This document shows, piece after piece, positions 28,910-37,795 of a stretch of DNA of 64,000 nt. Positions within the stretch are counted from its first letter, which is position 1; every line of letters starts with the position of its first letter. Below the pieces are notes generated by a model. It ran no database searches. It was not told where the DNA came from and was given only the letters and a program-made list of their open reading frames with translations. Source of the stretch: Dyella halodurans (GTDB lineage: Bacteria; Pseudomonadota; Gammaproteobacteria; Xanthomonadales; Rhodanobacteraceae); NCBI RefSeq assembly GCF_026283925.1, contig NZ_JAPDPF010000005.1, forward strand, positions 1-64,000. The letters run 5' to 3'. The translations under genes and the position numbers were made by a program.

Positions 28910-29676
28910 CGCAGCGTATCCAGTAACGGCGTCAGCACATTCGCAACGTCATCGGCGTAACCGAAGAACGGCGCGTGGCCGGCGTGGGCGATCTCGTGAT
29001 ACGTGCCGCGAGCCTGTTCGGCGGACCAGGCCATCGCGGGCGGTGGCACCAGACGGTCACGGTGTCCGGCAATCCAGGTGTTCGGCACCGCGAGCGAGGC
29101 AAGGTCGGCGCGGCGGTCGGTGGTTTCCAGAATGCGGATACCTTCCTGCAGCACGCGCATATTCGGTTCGCCGCGGGTGAACATCAGGCTGCGTAGGTGG
29201 CGTAGCTCGGCGCGCGGATCGGGACTGCCCATCGCTTCGAGCGCGATGAAGCGTTCGAGCGTGGCGTGGTAGTCGGTTTCCAGATCGTCGGCGAGCTGGC
29301 GCACGAGCTTGGGGTCGCTGCCGTAGGGCCAGTCTTCGTCACGCGAGAACTTGGGTGTGCCGCAAATGACGCCGAGGCCGCGTGCGTGCTGCGGGTGTTC
29401 CAGGGCTGCCGTCAGCGCCACCAGGCCGCCCAGCGACCAGCCGATCCACAGCGCGGGCGGGGTGCGTTCGGCAATCGCCTGGGCACAGGCCGAAGGTTCC
29501 AGTGGCAGCGTGCTGTCGCGCGAATAGCCATGGCCGGGAAGGTCGACCACATGCATCGAGCAGCGATCCGCCAGCGCGTCCACCAGCGGCTCCATCATGC
29601 CGCCGTGCATCGCCCAGCCATGCAGGATCACCACGGGGATCGGGCCGCGGCCGTGGGTTTCGATGTGGAGACTCAC
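28906..29676 (-). CDS. bioH: Pimeloyl-ACP methyl ester esterase BioH
   Basis: 256-residue alpha/beta hydrolase that removes the methyl cap from pimeloyl-ACP methyl ester. The oxyanion strand [11 protein letters not shown], nucleophile elbow [11 protein letters not shown] (Ser81), Asp207 in AGHRDRLVP and His234 in HAGHAPFF fit the E. coli catalytic triad (82/207/235). It starts with GTG at 29676, overlapping the trhO stop by four bases (GTGA), so its translation now depends on ribosomes that read through the repeat-derived tail of trhO. Confidence 0.95.
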   Translation of the reverse strand: MSLHIETHGRGPIPVVILHGWAMHGGMMEPLVDALADRCSMHVVDLPGHGYSRDSTLPLEPSACAQAIAERTPPALWIGWSLGGLVALTAALEHPQHARGLGVICGTPKFSRDEDWPYGSDPKLVRQLADDLETDYHATLERFIALEAMGSPDPRAELRHLRSLMFTRGEPNMRVLQEGIRILETTDRRADLASLAVPNTWIAGHRDRLVPPPAMAWSAEQARGTYHEIAHAGHAPFFGYADDVANVLTPLLDTLR

Positions 29677-30557
29677 TGATCCTTCTCCCCGCCGGGGAGA
29701 AGGTGCCCCGAAGGGGCGGATGAGGGGTGAGTGCTCGCGGGCATGCTCAACGAAGCTCGCTCTGCTGATGCGCTATCGCTAGATTGGCCCCTCACCCCAG
29801 CCCTCTCCCCGAGGGGGAGAGGGAGCAAGGGCGCGGGCGCCAGGCGCTTGTCTACGGCGCCGCGCTCGTCGAACACGAAACAATCGCCGCGCCAATGCGT
29901 GCCGTCGGTTTCCTCGAAGTACTTCAGGATGCCGCCTTCCAACTGGTAGACGTTGTCGATGCCGATGTCCTGCAGATGCAGGGCGGCCTTTTCGCAGCGG
30001 ATGCCGCCGGTGCAGTACGACACCACGGTCTTGTTCTCGTAGCGGGCGCGGTCGGCGGCAATCGCTTCGGGAAAGTCGGTGAAGCTGCTCAGGCGATAGT
30101 CCACGGCATTCTCGAACAGGCCGACGTCGGTCTCGTAATCGTTGCGCGTGTCGAGCAGCACGACCTCGCGACCCTCGTCGTCACGACCTTGCGCCAGCCA
30201 ACGCTGCAGGGTGCGCGGCGCCACGGCCGGCGCTCGCGTGGCTTCCGGACGAATCGCCGGCATGCGCATGGTGATGATTTCCTTCTTCAGGCGCACGCGC
30301 ATGCGGCCGAACGGGATCTCGTCGGAGATCGACTCCTTCGGTTCCAGCCCGGCGAAGCGCGGGTCGCTGCGCAGCCAGTCCATGAAGGCATCGATGGGTT
30401 CGCGCGGGCCGGCCAGGAACAGGTTGATGCCTTCGGGTGCCAGCAGGATGGTGCCCTTCAGCGCGAGCGCTTCGCAGCGTTCGAGCACGCGCTCGCGCAG
30501 CGCCGGAAGGTCGTCCAGGCTGACGAAGCGGTAAGCGGAGAGATTGATGATGGACAT
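29673..30557 (-). CDS. trhO: tRNA uridine(34) hydroxylase TrhO (rhodanese-like)
   Basis: 294-residue YceA/TrhO protein that forms 5-hydroxyuridine at tRNA position 34. The N-terminal acylphosphatase-like domain covers about 1-95 ([37 protein letters not shown]). The rhodanese domain, about 110-225, has the active site [14 protein letters not shown] with Cys182. The conserved protein ends near residue 240 ([15 protein letters not shown]). The last 50 residues (from about 245) are encoded by a dispersed repeat and read [13 protein letters not shown]..., so the natural stop has been lost. It sits inside the biotin operon between bioF and bioH. Confidence 0.93.
   Translation of the reverse strand: MSIINLSAYRFVSLDDLPALRERVLERCEALALKGTILLAPEGINLFLAGPREPIDAFMDWLRSDPRFAGLEPKESISDEIPFGRMRVRLKKEIITMRMPAIRPEATRAPAVAPRTLQRWLAQGRDDEGREVVLLDTRNDYETDVGLFENAVDYRLSSFTDFPEAIAADRARYENKTVVSYCTGGIRCEKAALHLQDIGIDNVYQLEGGILKYFEETDGTHWRGDCFVFDERGAVDKRLAPAPLLPLPLGERAGVRGQSSDSASAERASLSMPASTHPSSAPSGHLLPGGEKDQ
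29681..29823. repeat. Dispersed intergenic repeat, copy 2, inside trhO
   Basis: Shares with copy 1 (25557-25718) the blocks GAGGGGTGAGTGCTCGCGGGC, GCGCTATCGCTAGATTGGCC, CCCCTCACCC and CCTCTCCCCGAGGGGGAGAG. Its ends are inverted (CTTCTCCCCGCCGGGGAGAAG at 29682-29702). It lies wholly within the trhO frame and stops just before the bioH start. Confidence 0.85.
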
Positions 30558-30584
30558 GGGCAGAGGGGTACGGCGAGGCCGCCA

Positions 30585-31778
30585 TTATACGGGGCGTGCC
30601 AAAGGCGCCCCCGTGGGCAGGCGTGACAGGGCATCCAGCAGCCGGTCCACGTCGGTCTCCGTGTGCATGGCAGACAGCGTGATGCGCAGGCGCGCCTTGC
30701 CTTGCGGCACCGTGGGCGGGCGGATCGCGGTGACCAGCAAACCCTGCTGTTCCAAGGCTTCCGCCGCGTCCAGCGCGGCCTGGGCATCACCCAGCAGCAG
30801 CGGCTGGATGGCGGTGGGCGAGGGCATCAGGGGCAGGCCGAGCTGCGCCGCGCCCTGGCGGAAGCGGGCGATCCGCTGGTTCAGCTGGTCGCGCCGCCAG
30901 TCTTCCGTCTGAGCCAGCCGCACGGCGGCCAGCGTGGCAGCGGCGAGGGCCGGCGGCATCGCAGTCGTATAGATATAGGTACGGGCGGACTGCACCAGGC
31001 CGTCGATCAGCGCGGTTGAGCCGGCCACGAAGGCGCCGCTGCAGCCGAGCGCCTTGCCCAGCGTGGCCATCAACACCGGCACTTCGTCCTGGCTGAGCCC
31101 GCTGTCGACCACGCTGCCTGCGCCTTGCGCGCCAAGCACGCCCAAGCCATGGGCATCATCGACCATGAAGGTGGCGCCTTCGCGCTGGCAAAGCTGGGCC
31201 AGTGCGGCCAGCGGCGCGATATCGCCGTCCATGCTGAAGACGCCATCGGTGGCGAGCAGGGCGGCCGCATCGCTGCGGCTGTCGAGCTGGCGCGCCGCGC
31301 CGTCCACGTCGGCATGCGGAAAACGCTTGAGTTCGGCACCAGCGAGCTGGGCGCCATCGAGCAGGCAGGCGTGGTTGAGCTTGTCCTGCACGCACAGGTC
31401 ATCGCGTTGCAGCAGTGCCTGCATCACACCCAGGTTCGCCATATAGCCGGTGGAAAACAGCAGCGCGCGCTCGCGCCCGGTCCACTCGGCCAGCGCTTCT
31501 TCCAGCGCGGCATGGGCGCTGCGATGACCGCAGATCAGATGGGCCGAGCCGCTGCCGACGCCGTCGCCATCGGCGGCCTGCTTGAGCGCGGCGATCAACT
31601 GCGGATGTTGCGCCAGGCCGAGGTAATCATTGCTGCAGAACGCGAGCAGGCGCCGCCCGTCGCGTTCCACCCAGGCGCCATCCACGCGATCCACCGTGCG
31701 CAGGCGCCGCCGCAAGCCCGCCTGCGCGCGTTCGGCGCTGTGGCGGGCGAGACGCTCGGTGAGCGAGGGACGGGTCAT
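30585..31778 (-). CDS. bioF: 8-amino-7-oxononanoate synthase BioF
   Basis: 397-residue PLP enzyme (alpha-oxoamine synthase) that condenses pimeloyl-ACP with alanine. The motifs LLAFCSNDYLGLAQHPQLI, GVGSGSAHLICGHRSAHAALEEALAEWTG, ATDGVFSMDGDIAPLAALAQL, VDDAHGLGVLG (Asp that holds the pyridine N) and VLMATLGKALGCSGAFVAG (PLP Lys) are all present. The start at 31778 begins MTRPSLTERL and leaves 19 bases after bioB; an open frame further up to 31865 overlaps bioB and is not conserved. Confidence 0.96.
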   Translation of the reverse strand: MTRPSLTERLARHSAERAQAGLRRRLRTVDRVDGAWVERDGRRLLAFCSNDYLGLAQHPQLIAALKQAADGDGVGSGSAHLICGHRSAHAALEEALAEWTGRERALLFSTGYMANLGVMQALLQRDDLCVQDKLNHACLLDGAQLAGAELKRFPHADVDGAARQLDSRSDAAALLATDGVFSMDGDIAPLAALAQLCQREGATFMVDDAHGLGVLGAQGAGSVVDSGLSQDEVPVLMATLGKALGCSGAFVAGSTALIDGLVQSARTYIYTTAMPPALAAATLAAVRLAQTEDWRRDQLNQRIARFRQGAAQLGLPLMPSPTAIQPLLLGDAQAALDAAEALEQQGLLVTAIRPPTVPQGKARLRITLSAMHTETDVDRLLDALSRLPTGAPLARPV

Positions 31779-31797
31779 GCGGCCAACGGGATGGCGG

Positions 31798-32838
31798 TCA
31801 GGCGGCCGCGCTGCAACCGCAACCGTTGCCGCAGCCGGCCGCCTCGGTTTCGAGGATGTCGGCATGCACCGTGTCGGTTTCTTCCGCGACTTCCAGCGGA
31901 TGCAGGTCGAGGCGGGCGAACAGCTGGCGGTCGTGCTCCACGTCGGGGTTGCCGGTGGTCAGCAGCTTTTCGCCGTAGAAGATGGAGTTCGCGCCGGCAA
32001 AGAAGCACAGCGCCTGCACCGCGTCGTCCATCTGCTGGCGGCCGGCCGAGAGGCGCACCATCGAGGCGGGCATCAGGATGCGCGCCACCGCGATCGTGCG
32101 CACGAAATCGAACGGGTCCAGCGCCTGCGTGCCGTTCAGCGGCGTGCCTTCCACCTGCACCAGCTGGTTGATCGGCACCGACTGCGGGTGCTCGGGCAGG
32201 CTGGCCAGGGTCTGCAGCAGGCCGGCGCGCTGGTCGCGCGTTTCGCCCATGCCGACGATGCCGCCGCAGCAGGTCTTCAGGCCCGCTTCGCGCACATGGT
32301 CCAGCGTGTCCAGGCGATCTTGGTACTGGCGCGTGTGGATGATCTCGCCGTAGAACTCCGGCGCGGTGTCCAGGTTGTGGTTGTAGTAGTCCAGGCCCGC
32401 CTGCTTCAGCGTCTGCGCCTGTTCGCCGCTGAGCATGCCCAAGGTGGCGCAGGTTTCCAGGCCCAGGCCCTTCACCGCGCGCACGATCTCGGCGACCTTC
32501 TCCACGTCGCGATCCTTCGGGCTGCGCCAGGCCGCGCCCATGCAGAAGCGGCTGGCGCCGGCGCTCTTGGCGGCCTGCGCCCGTGCCACCACGGCATCCA
32601 CGCTCATCAGCTTCTGCGCCTGCACGCCGGTGTCGTAACGCGCCGCCTGCGGGCAGTAGGCGCAATCCTCGGGACAGCCGCCGGTCTTGATCGACAGCAG
32701 GGTCGATACCTGCACGGCATTCGGGTCGTGGTGCTCGCGGTGCACGCTATGGGCGCGATGCAGCAGCTCGTTGAACGGCAGGGCGAACAGCGCGGCCACT
32801 TCGGCGCGGGTCCAGTCGTGGCGGATCGGTTGGGCCAT
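31798..32838 (-). CDS. bioB: Biotin synthase BioB
   Basis: 346-residue radical-SAM enzyme that inserts sulfur into dethiobiotin. The 4Fe-4S cluster motif is [12 protein letters not shown] (Cys55, Cys59, Cys62). [22 protein letters not shown] and the [2Fe-2S] ligands in [11 protein letters not shown] and [12 protein letters not shown] are conserved. The C-terminal Cys-rich tail ([12 protein letters not shown]) is common in proteobacterial BioB. The start at 32838 is favoured over 32847 because GGAA is nine bases upstream. It is the first gene of the operon bioB-bioF-trhO-bioH-bioC, preceded by a BirA-like operator. Confidence 0.97.
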   Translation of the reverse strand: MAQPIRHDWTRAEVAALFALPFNELLHRAHSVHREHHDPNAVQVSTLLSIKTGGCPEDCAYCPQAARYDTGVQAQKLMSVDAVVARAQAAKSAGASRFCMGAAWRSPKDRDVEKVAEIVRAVKGLGLETCATLGMLSGEQAQTLKQAGLDYYNHNLDTAPEFYGEIIHTRQYQDRLDTLDHVREAGLKTCCGGIVGMGETRDQRAGLLQTLASLPEHPQSVPINQLVQVEGTPLNGTQALDPFDFVRTIAVARILMPASMVRLSAGRQQMDDAVQALCFFAGANSIFYGEKLLTTGNPDVEHDRQLFARLDLHPLEVAEETDTVHADILETEAAGCGNGCGCSAAA

Positions 32839-32890
32839 GGCGGGCATTCCGGGGTGGGGAAGCGCGACAGTTTGGCAGGGCCGCTCCGGC

Positions 32891-32922
32891 TGTCAACTTT
32901 CCATGGACATCATTGGTTGACG
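32891..32922 (-). promoter_or_regulatory. BirA-like biotin operator with -35 element
   Basis: GTCAAC (32892-32897) and GTTGAC (32916-32921) are inverted copies with an 18-base spacer, the same half-site type and spacing as the E. coli bioO site bound by BirA. On the minus strand the second half-site forms TTGACA, a perfect -35; a weak -10 (AAACTG) lies 17 bases further on. The site is 54 bases before bioB, so repression by biotinyl-AMP-loaded BirA is likely. Confidence 0.7.
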
Positions 32923-32981
32923 ATGCGCAAACGTATGGCTGCCGCTACCATCGGGAGCAGTCACCCCATGGAGTCACAGGC

Positions 32982-33188
32982 ATGAGTGCAGGACAGGGCA
33001 GTGCCGGCAACGTGCTCGCGGCGATTTGCAGCTTTTTCATCCCCGGCCTGGGCCAGCTGGTGCAGGGGCGCGTGTGGATCGCCCTGGTGATGTTCGTGCT
33101 CGCCGGGATCCTGTGGATCGTCTGGCTGGGCTGGATCATCCACCTGTGGTCGATCCTCGACGCGGCGCTGTTCAAACCCAAGAGCTGA
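32982..33188 (+). CDS. Small two-helix membrane protein (TM2-like)
   Basis: 68 residues. A Gly/Ser-rich N terminus is followed by two hydrophobic segments with an intervening loop (LAAICSFFIPGLGQLVQGRVW; IALVMFVLAGILWIVWLGWIIHLWSILDAALF) and KPKS. The FIPGLGQLVQGR pattern resembles TM2-domain proteins. The ATG at 32982 has GGAG 11 bases and AGG four bases upstream. It is divergent from bioB and 16 bases before comF, so probably cotranscribed with comF. Function unknown. Confidence 0.75.
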   Translation: MSAGQGSAGNVLAAICSFFIPGLGQLVQGRVWIALVMFVLAGILWIVWLGWIIHLWSILDAALFKPKS

Positions 33189-33204
33189 GGCAGGGGCGTC
33201 GCGC

Positions 33205-33927
33205 ATGGAGGCGCTTTCCTGGTGGCGACGGGCGGCGGACGCGTTGCAGCGCTTCGCCTTGCCCCGGCATTGCCTGTTATGCGGCGGGCCCGGCGACGAC
33301 GGGCTCGATCTCTGTCGCGACTGCGCCGCCGAGCTGCCACGCAATCGCAGCTGCTGCGCTCGCTGTGCCCTGCCGCTGGCGCTGCCGGCGGCCTTGTGCG
33401 GGCAATGCCAGCGGCGCCCGCCGCCGTGGGACGCGGCGTGGGTGCCGTTCCGCTACGCGTGGCCATTGGACCGGCTGGAATCGCGCTTCAAGTTCGGCGC
33501 GGACCTTGCGGCGGGTCGCGTGCTGTCGACCCTGTGGCTGCGCGAGATGCCAGCCGTGGAACCGCCCCAGTTGATCATCCCGGTGCCGCTGCATCGTTCG
33601 CGTTTGCGCCAGCGCGGCTACAACCAGGCCCTGGAGCTGGCTCGGCCGCTGGCACGCGAGCTGCGCCTACCCACGCGGCACGACCTGCTGCAACGCCCGC
33701 GCGCGACCACGGCACAGACCGAACTGGGCGCCGTCTCGCGTCGCCGCAATGTGCACGGTGCCTTCGCGGCGAAGGCCGGCGCGGTCTGGCCCACCCATGT
33801 CGCCCTGCTCGATGATGTGATGACCACCGGCGCCACCGTGCACGAGTGTGCTCGCGTGCTCAAACGTGCGGGGGTAACACGCGTCGATGTCTGGGCGCTG
33901 GCGCGTGCGCCCGCGTCGCGCAGTTAG
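33205..33927 (+). CDS. comF: ComF family protein (phosphoribosyltransferase fold)
   Basis: 240 residues. The N-terminal zinc-finger-like region has paired cysteines (CLLCGGPG...LCRDCAAEL, SCCARCALPL, LCGQCQ). The phosphoribosyltransferase fold has the RF-FKFGAD region, IIPVPLHRSRLRQRGYNQALELAR and the PRPP loop VALLDDVMTTGATVHEC. ComF is needed for natural DNA uptake in several bacteria, probably in ssDNA transport across the inner membrane. It is beside the bio operon as in Xanthomonas. Confidence 0.93.
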   Translation: MEALSWWRRAADALQRFALPRHCLLCGGPGDDGLDLCRDCAAELPRNRSCCARCALPLALPAALCGQCQRRPPPWDAAWVPFRYAWPLDRLESRFKFGADLAAGRVLSTLWLREMPAVEPPQLIIPVPLHRSRLRQRGYNQALELARPLARELRLPTRHDLLQRPRATTAQTELGAVSRRRNVHGAFAAKAGAVWPTHVALLDDVMTTGATVHECARVLKRAGVTRVDVWALARAPASRS

Positions 33928-34003
33928 TCCCTGCGCTCCCACGGCATCGACCGCTGCCGAGCTTCGGCTAGGATGCAACGCGACCCCTACTGGAGAGTGC
34001 ACC

Positions 34004-35434
34004 GTGGCGCAGCGTCGTTCTGTTCTGGCCGTCCTTTTGCTGGCATGCCTTCCGGCGGCGGTATCGTTCGCGGCAGACTCCAAGCCTGCGACCGATAAAG
34101 ACTTCGTTGCCTACGCGCAACCCGTGATTGCATTCACCCATGCGGACATCGTCGATGGCACCGGCCACAAGGCCGCCCATGACCAGACCCTGGTCATCGA
34201 TAAGGGCCGCATCGCGGCGCTGGGGAAATCCAGCCGGGTGAAGGTGCCCGATGGCGCCACCGTCATCGATGCGCACGGCAAGACCTTGCTGCCGGGCTTC
34301 GTGCTGATGCACGAGCACATGTTCTATCCCGCCGGCGAAGCCGCTTATAACGAGATGACCTTCAGCTTCCCGCGGCTGTATCTCGCCGGTGGCGTCACCA
34401 CCATGCGCACGGCCGGCACGATGATGCCGTACGCCGACATCAACGTGCGCGATGCCATTGCGCGGGGCGAGCTGGTCGGTCCGGACATGGACGTGACCGG
34501 TCCCTATCTCAACGGCCCTGGTCTACCGATTCCTGGCGTGCACGTGCTCAGCGGCGTCGACGATGCCGAGCGCACGGTCAATTACTGGGCCGACGAAGGC
34601 GTCACGTCGTACAAGGCCTATATGCAGATCAGTCGCGCCGAACTGCAGCGCGCGATCGAAGTGGCGCACCAGCGCGGCCACAAGATCACTGCGCACCTGT
34701 GCTCGGTGACCTATCGCGAAGCGGTGGAGCTGGGCATCGACAATCTGGAACACGGCTTCTTCGTGGCCAGCGATTTCGTACCGGACAAGCAGCACGACAC
34801 TTGTCCTTCCGGCGCAGCCGTGCAGAAGTCCCTGGTGGATATGGACCCAGCGTCACCTGAAGCGAAGGCGCTGATCAAACTCCTGGTCGACCACCATGTG
34901 GCGCTTACCTCCACACTCACCGTCTTCGAAACCTTTGTGCCCGGTCGACCGAAGGCGCCGCAAGGCGTGCTCGACCTGATGATTCCCGAAGTGCGCGCGC
35001 AGTACGAGGCGCAGTGGAACAAGGTCCAGGGCAGCAAGACCGCCTGGTCAACGCTGTATCCGAAACTCGCCAGGCTGGAAAAGCAGTTCGTCGATGCTGG
35101 CGGCACGCTGATGGCTGGCACGGACCCGACCGGCTACGGCGGCGTGGTGCCCGGCTATTCCGCCCAGCGCGAAATTGAATTGCTGGTGGAAGCGGGTTTC
35201 AGCTTCGAGCAGGCCATCCACATCGCCACCTTCAACGGCGCGCACTATATGGGCCGCGACGCCGATATCGGCACCCTGGCGGTGGGCAAGCGCGCCGATA
35301 TCGTGGTCATCGACGGCAACCCGCTCAAGGACGTCGCCGCGATTGAACACATGCCGTTCGTATTCAAGAACGGCGTGGGCTACGACCGGCAGGCGATCCT
35401 TGGCACGATGAGTCATACGGTGGGCTTGCACTGA
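34004..35434 (+). CDS. Exported amidohydrolase
   Basis: 476 residues with a signal peptide (VAQRRSVLAVLLLACLPAAVSFA, cleavage near residue 23), so periplasmic. Metal-dependent amidohydrolase of the imidazolonepropionase/prolidase type: the early GFVLMHEHMFYP has an HxH-like metal site in the form HEH; ITAHLCS, a downstream His region, and AGTDPTGYGG (metal Asp) follow. The C-terminal TLAVGKRADIVVIDGNPL is the classic second-lobe ending. The GTG at 34004 is chosen for the GGAG nine bases upstream and because it exposes the signal peptide. It probably cleaves an amide or cyclic dipeptide-like bond; the substrate is unknown. Confidence 0.88.
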   Translation: MAQRRSVLAVLLLACLPAAVSFAADSKPATDKDFVAYAQPVIAFTHADIVDGTGHKAAHDQTLVIDKGRIAALGKSSRVKVPDGATVIDAHGKTLLPGFVLMHEHMFYPAGEAAYNEMTFSFPRLYLAGGVTTMRTAGTMMPYADINVRDAIARGELVGPDMDVTGPYLNGPGLPIPGVHVLSGVDDAERTVNYWADEGVTSYKAYMQISRAELQRAIEVAHQRGHKITAHLCSVTYREAVELGIDNLEHGFFVASDFVPDKQHDTCPSGAAVQKSLVDMDPASPEAKALIKLLVDHHVALTSTLTVFETFVPGRPKAPQGVLDLMIPEVRAQYEAQWNKVQGSKTAWSTLYPKLARLEKQFVDAGGTLMAGTDPTGYGGVVPGYSAQREIELLVEAGFSFEQAIHIATFNGAHYMGRDADIGTLAVGKRADIVVIDGNPLKDVAAIEHMPFVFKNGVGYDRQAILGTMSHTVGLH

Positions 35435-35465
35435 GCGGCATGCCGCTTCGATGCAGGTTCGGTCG

Positions 35466-35491
35466 ACGACAACGATGGGCTGCGTTGTCGT
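35466..35491. terminator. Hairpin behind the amidohydrolase gene
   Basis: ACGACAACG and CGTTGTCGT form a perfect nine-base stem with an eight-base loop, 32 bases after the stop. No T-run follows, so termination is uncertain. Confidence 0.4.
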
Positions 35492-35539
35492 GCCTCAACA
35501 CCGGCCAGGCGCAGCCATAGCCAGGGAGTACCAGAACGA

Positions 35540-35971
35540 ATGGCCATCCAACTGTTTCACGCCGACACCGATGAACAGATCGCGGCGACCTTCGCGGTGA
35601 TGCAGCAACTGCGGCCTCACCTGCAGCGCTCCGAGTACGGTGCGCAGATCCGCAGCCTGATGGCCAGCGACGGCTTGCGCTTGCTGGCGCTGGCGGACGG
35701 CGAGGTGGTCAGGGCCGTGGCCGCCTACCGCGTCATGAACATGCTGTATTGCGGCCGCGCGCTGTTTATCGATGACCTGGTCTCGGATGAACACGCCCGC
35801 TCGCTTGGCTATGGCGCGCAATTGATCGCGCGGCTGAGGGACGAAGCGCAGACGCTTGGCTGCAGCGAGGTCCAGCTGATCTCCCGCGTCACCCGCGAGC
35901 AGGCGCATCGCTTCTATTTCCGTGAGGGCTTCGGCATCGAATGCTTTCACTTTCGCAGCAAGCTGGCCTGA
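35540..35971 (+). CDS. GNAT family N-acetyltransferase
   Basis: 143 residues. The GNAT acetyl-CoA loop is ARSLGYGAQLIARL (the Q/RxxGxG/A pattern), preceded by the beta-strand LFIDDLVSDEHAR and followed by CSEVQLISRVTREQAHRFYFREGF, the usual end of the fold. It transfers acetyl from acetyl-CoA to an amine or peptide terminus; the substrate is unknown. CAGGGAG lies before the ATG. No operon partner is evident. Confidence 0.88.
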   Translation: MAIQLFHADTDEQIAATFAVMQQLRPHLQRSEYGAQIRSLMASDGLRLLALADGEVVRAVAAYRVMNMLYCGRALFIDDLVSDEHARSLGYGAQLIARLRDEAQTLGCSEVQLISRVTREQAHRFYFREGFGIECFHFRSKLA

Positions 35972-36012
35972 GCATGGCCTGGCCCGCCGGGCCTTTGCAG
36001 CGCTGACACGAA

Positions 36013-36039
36013 GAGGCCCGGGACGAGTCCCGGGCCTCA
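36013..36039. terminator. Hairpin between GNAT and sedolisin genes
   Basis: GAGGCCCGGGAC and GTCCCGGGCCTC form a 12-base perfect stem with a three-base loop between two convergent genes. It lacks T-runs but is very stable. Confidence 0.6.
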
Positions 36040-36079
36040 GGTGCGCCGGCGTTTGCAAGCGGCAGCGGTGTTGCTGTCG

Positions 36080-37795
36080 TTATTGCGCCAGGGTGTTGAT
36101 CAAGGCCGCCTGCGGGCTACCCCAGCCTGTCACCAGGTCATAGCCGGTCACGGCTGTATAGCTGCCGGACTTGCCACTGGTGATGTCATGGAAGTTGGTG
36201 CCATAGCTGCTGGTGATGTTCAGCGGATAGATGGTGGCGTTGAAGTTGCCTACGCGCGTGCCGCCGTTGGCAATCGCCTGCTGGTTGACCAGGGCGATGA
36301 AGGCTGCCCACATCGGTGCGGCGAAGCTGGTGCCGCCGTACGCGTTGGCCTGGCAGGTGGTCTGGTCGGCGCAGGTGTAGAAGGTGAAGTTGGCATTGGC
36401 CGAGACATCCGGGCCGTTGCGCAAGGTGGTCGAACCCTTGTTGCTGGTATTGATCACACCCGCAAGCTTCTGCCAGGAAGGAATGGCGATCTTGTCGGGC
36501 GAGATGCCGCCGCCGCTGTCGACCCAGGCGGTCTCCGACTTCCACGCGCCGCCCGCGCTGGCGGTGACCAGGTCGGTGCCGCCGACGGAGATCACATAGG
36601 CGTCGTCGGCCGGCCACGCTTCATTGCGCCGCGACCAGGTCGAACTATCGCCGGAGGCGGCGAAGAAGGTCTGGCCCTGGGCGGCCATCTTCTCGAAGTA
36701 CGGATCAAGCGTCGACGGATCCGCGGGCGTCCAACCCCACGAGCAGCCAATCGTGGTGGGTAGCGGGCTGTGCGTCGTCATCGAGCTGATGATGGCGGTA
36801 TCGGTGGAACCGATATACATCACCAGGCTGCTGAGCCCGGGCGCCATGCCCAGTGCCTGGGTCATGTCCAGCGTCTGCTCGGTGTCGTCGCAGCCGCTCT
36901 TGTACAGGCAGGCCGTGCTGGTGCCGTCGGTCGAGAGCAGGGTGACAGGGACGTTGTTGGTCTGCCCCACGTTCTTGTAGTACGTGGTGAGATCAGCCAG
37001 GTCGGTACCTTCATACTCGAACAAGCCGAGGTTCTGGCCTGCGCCGGTGAGTGCCGTGCCGCCGTAGTAGGCCGCGCGCATGTCACTGCCGAGGAAGGAG
37101 GCCGACGGGCCCGAACCGGTGGTGGCGTGCGAGACGACAGCTTCAGGGCTGATGCCATTGGCCTTGGCGAAATCGCTCTTCTTGACGTAGAGCGGATGCG
37201 GCAGCGAGTAGTTGTCGAGTCCGGAGACATGCCAGAGCGCGATGCCCAGCGCCGTCGTGGGCTCCCGATCGGGGCTGAAGAATACGCGGTTCTCGGTGGG
37301 ATGCTGATAGGTACGCATCTTGACGTTGAAAGCAGCTTCGACGGCAGCAACCGGGCCCCTGACCTGCACGTCCATGCCATCGCGGCTGCCGCCGGTGATG
37401 GTCAGGCCGTTCCTGCCCAGATAACGCACGACATTGTCGTAGTCGCTCTGTGTCGGACCAAACCTCGCCGTGAATTGCGCCGGCGTAAGGAACTGATGAT
37501 AGGAAGCGCTGGCAGGATTGTTGACGTTCGCCACGAACGCGTCGAGACCCGCCTGGTCGCGCACCGGCAACACCACATCCAGGCTCATCACCTGGTTGGC
37601 CGCGAGGCTCCCCACCTGCGCCGCTGTCTTGCCGCTCACCGCGTCGCGCACATGATGCGTCAACACCTCCGCAGCCTGCGCGGCGGCGGTGGCACCGAAC
37701 GCCAACGCGATGGCGACGGACAGAGCACAGGTCTTGCGAACCAGGCCTGATACACCGTTCCCAAGATCCGTTCCAGTCGAAGCTGTTCTATTCAT
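36080..37795 (-). CDS. Secreted S53 (sedolisin) peptidase
   Basis: 571 residues. The signal peptide spans about 1-42 (core KTCALSVAIALAFGATAAAQAAE). The pro-kumamolisin activation domain is about 50-190 (SLDVVLPVRDQAGLDAFVANVNNP; YHQFLTPAQFTARFGPTQSDY). The sedolisin catalytic domain holds Glu and Asp in DDTEQTLDM, Ser in YGGTSFAAPMW and the oxyanion Asp region FFAASGDSS. The calcium site is near the C terminus (YDLVTGWGSPQ). Acid-active serine-carboxyl protease with a self-cleaving prodomain, exported and probably released. It is monocistronic, with a 590-base upstream region. Confidence 0.93.
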   Translation of the reverse strand: MNRTASTGTDLGNGVSGLVRKTCALSVAIALAFGATAAAQAAEVLTHHVRDAVSGKTAAQVGSLAANQVMSLDVVLPVRDQAGLDAFVANVNNPASASYHQFLTPAQFTARFGPTQSDYDNVVRYLGRNGLTITGGSRDGMDVQVRGPVAAVEAAFNVKMRTYQHPTENRVFFSPDREPTTALGIALWHVSGLDNYSLPHPLYVKKSDFAKANGISPEAVVSHATTGSGPSASFLGSDMRAAYYGGTALTGAGQNLGLFEYEGTDLADLTTYYKNVGQTNNVPVTLLSTDGTSTACLYKSGCDDTEQTLDMTQALGMAPGLSSLVMYIGSTDTAIISSMTTHSPLPTTIGCSWGWTPADPSTLDPYFEKMAAQGQTFFAASGDSSTWSRRNEAWPADDAYVISVGGTDLVTASAGGAWKSETAWVDSGGGISPDKIAIPSWQKLAGVINTSNKGSTTLRNGPDVSANANFTFYTCADQTTCQANAYGGTSFAAPMWAAFIALVNQQAIANGGTRVGNFNATIYPLNITSSYGTNFHDITSGKSGSYTAVTGYDLVTGWGSPQAALINTLAQ

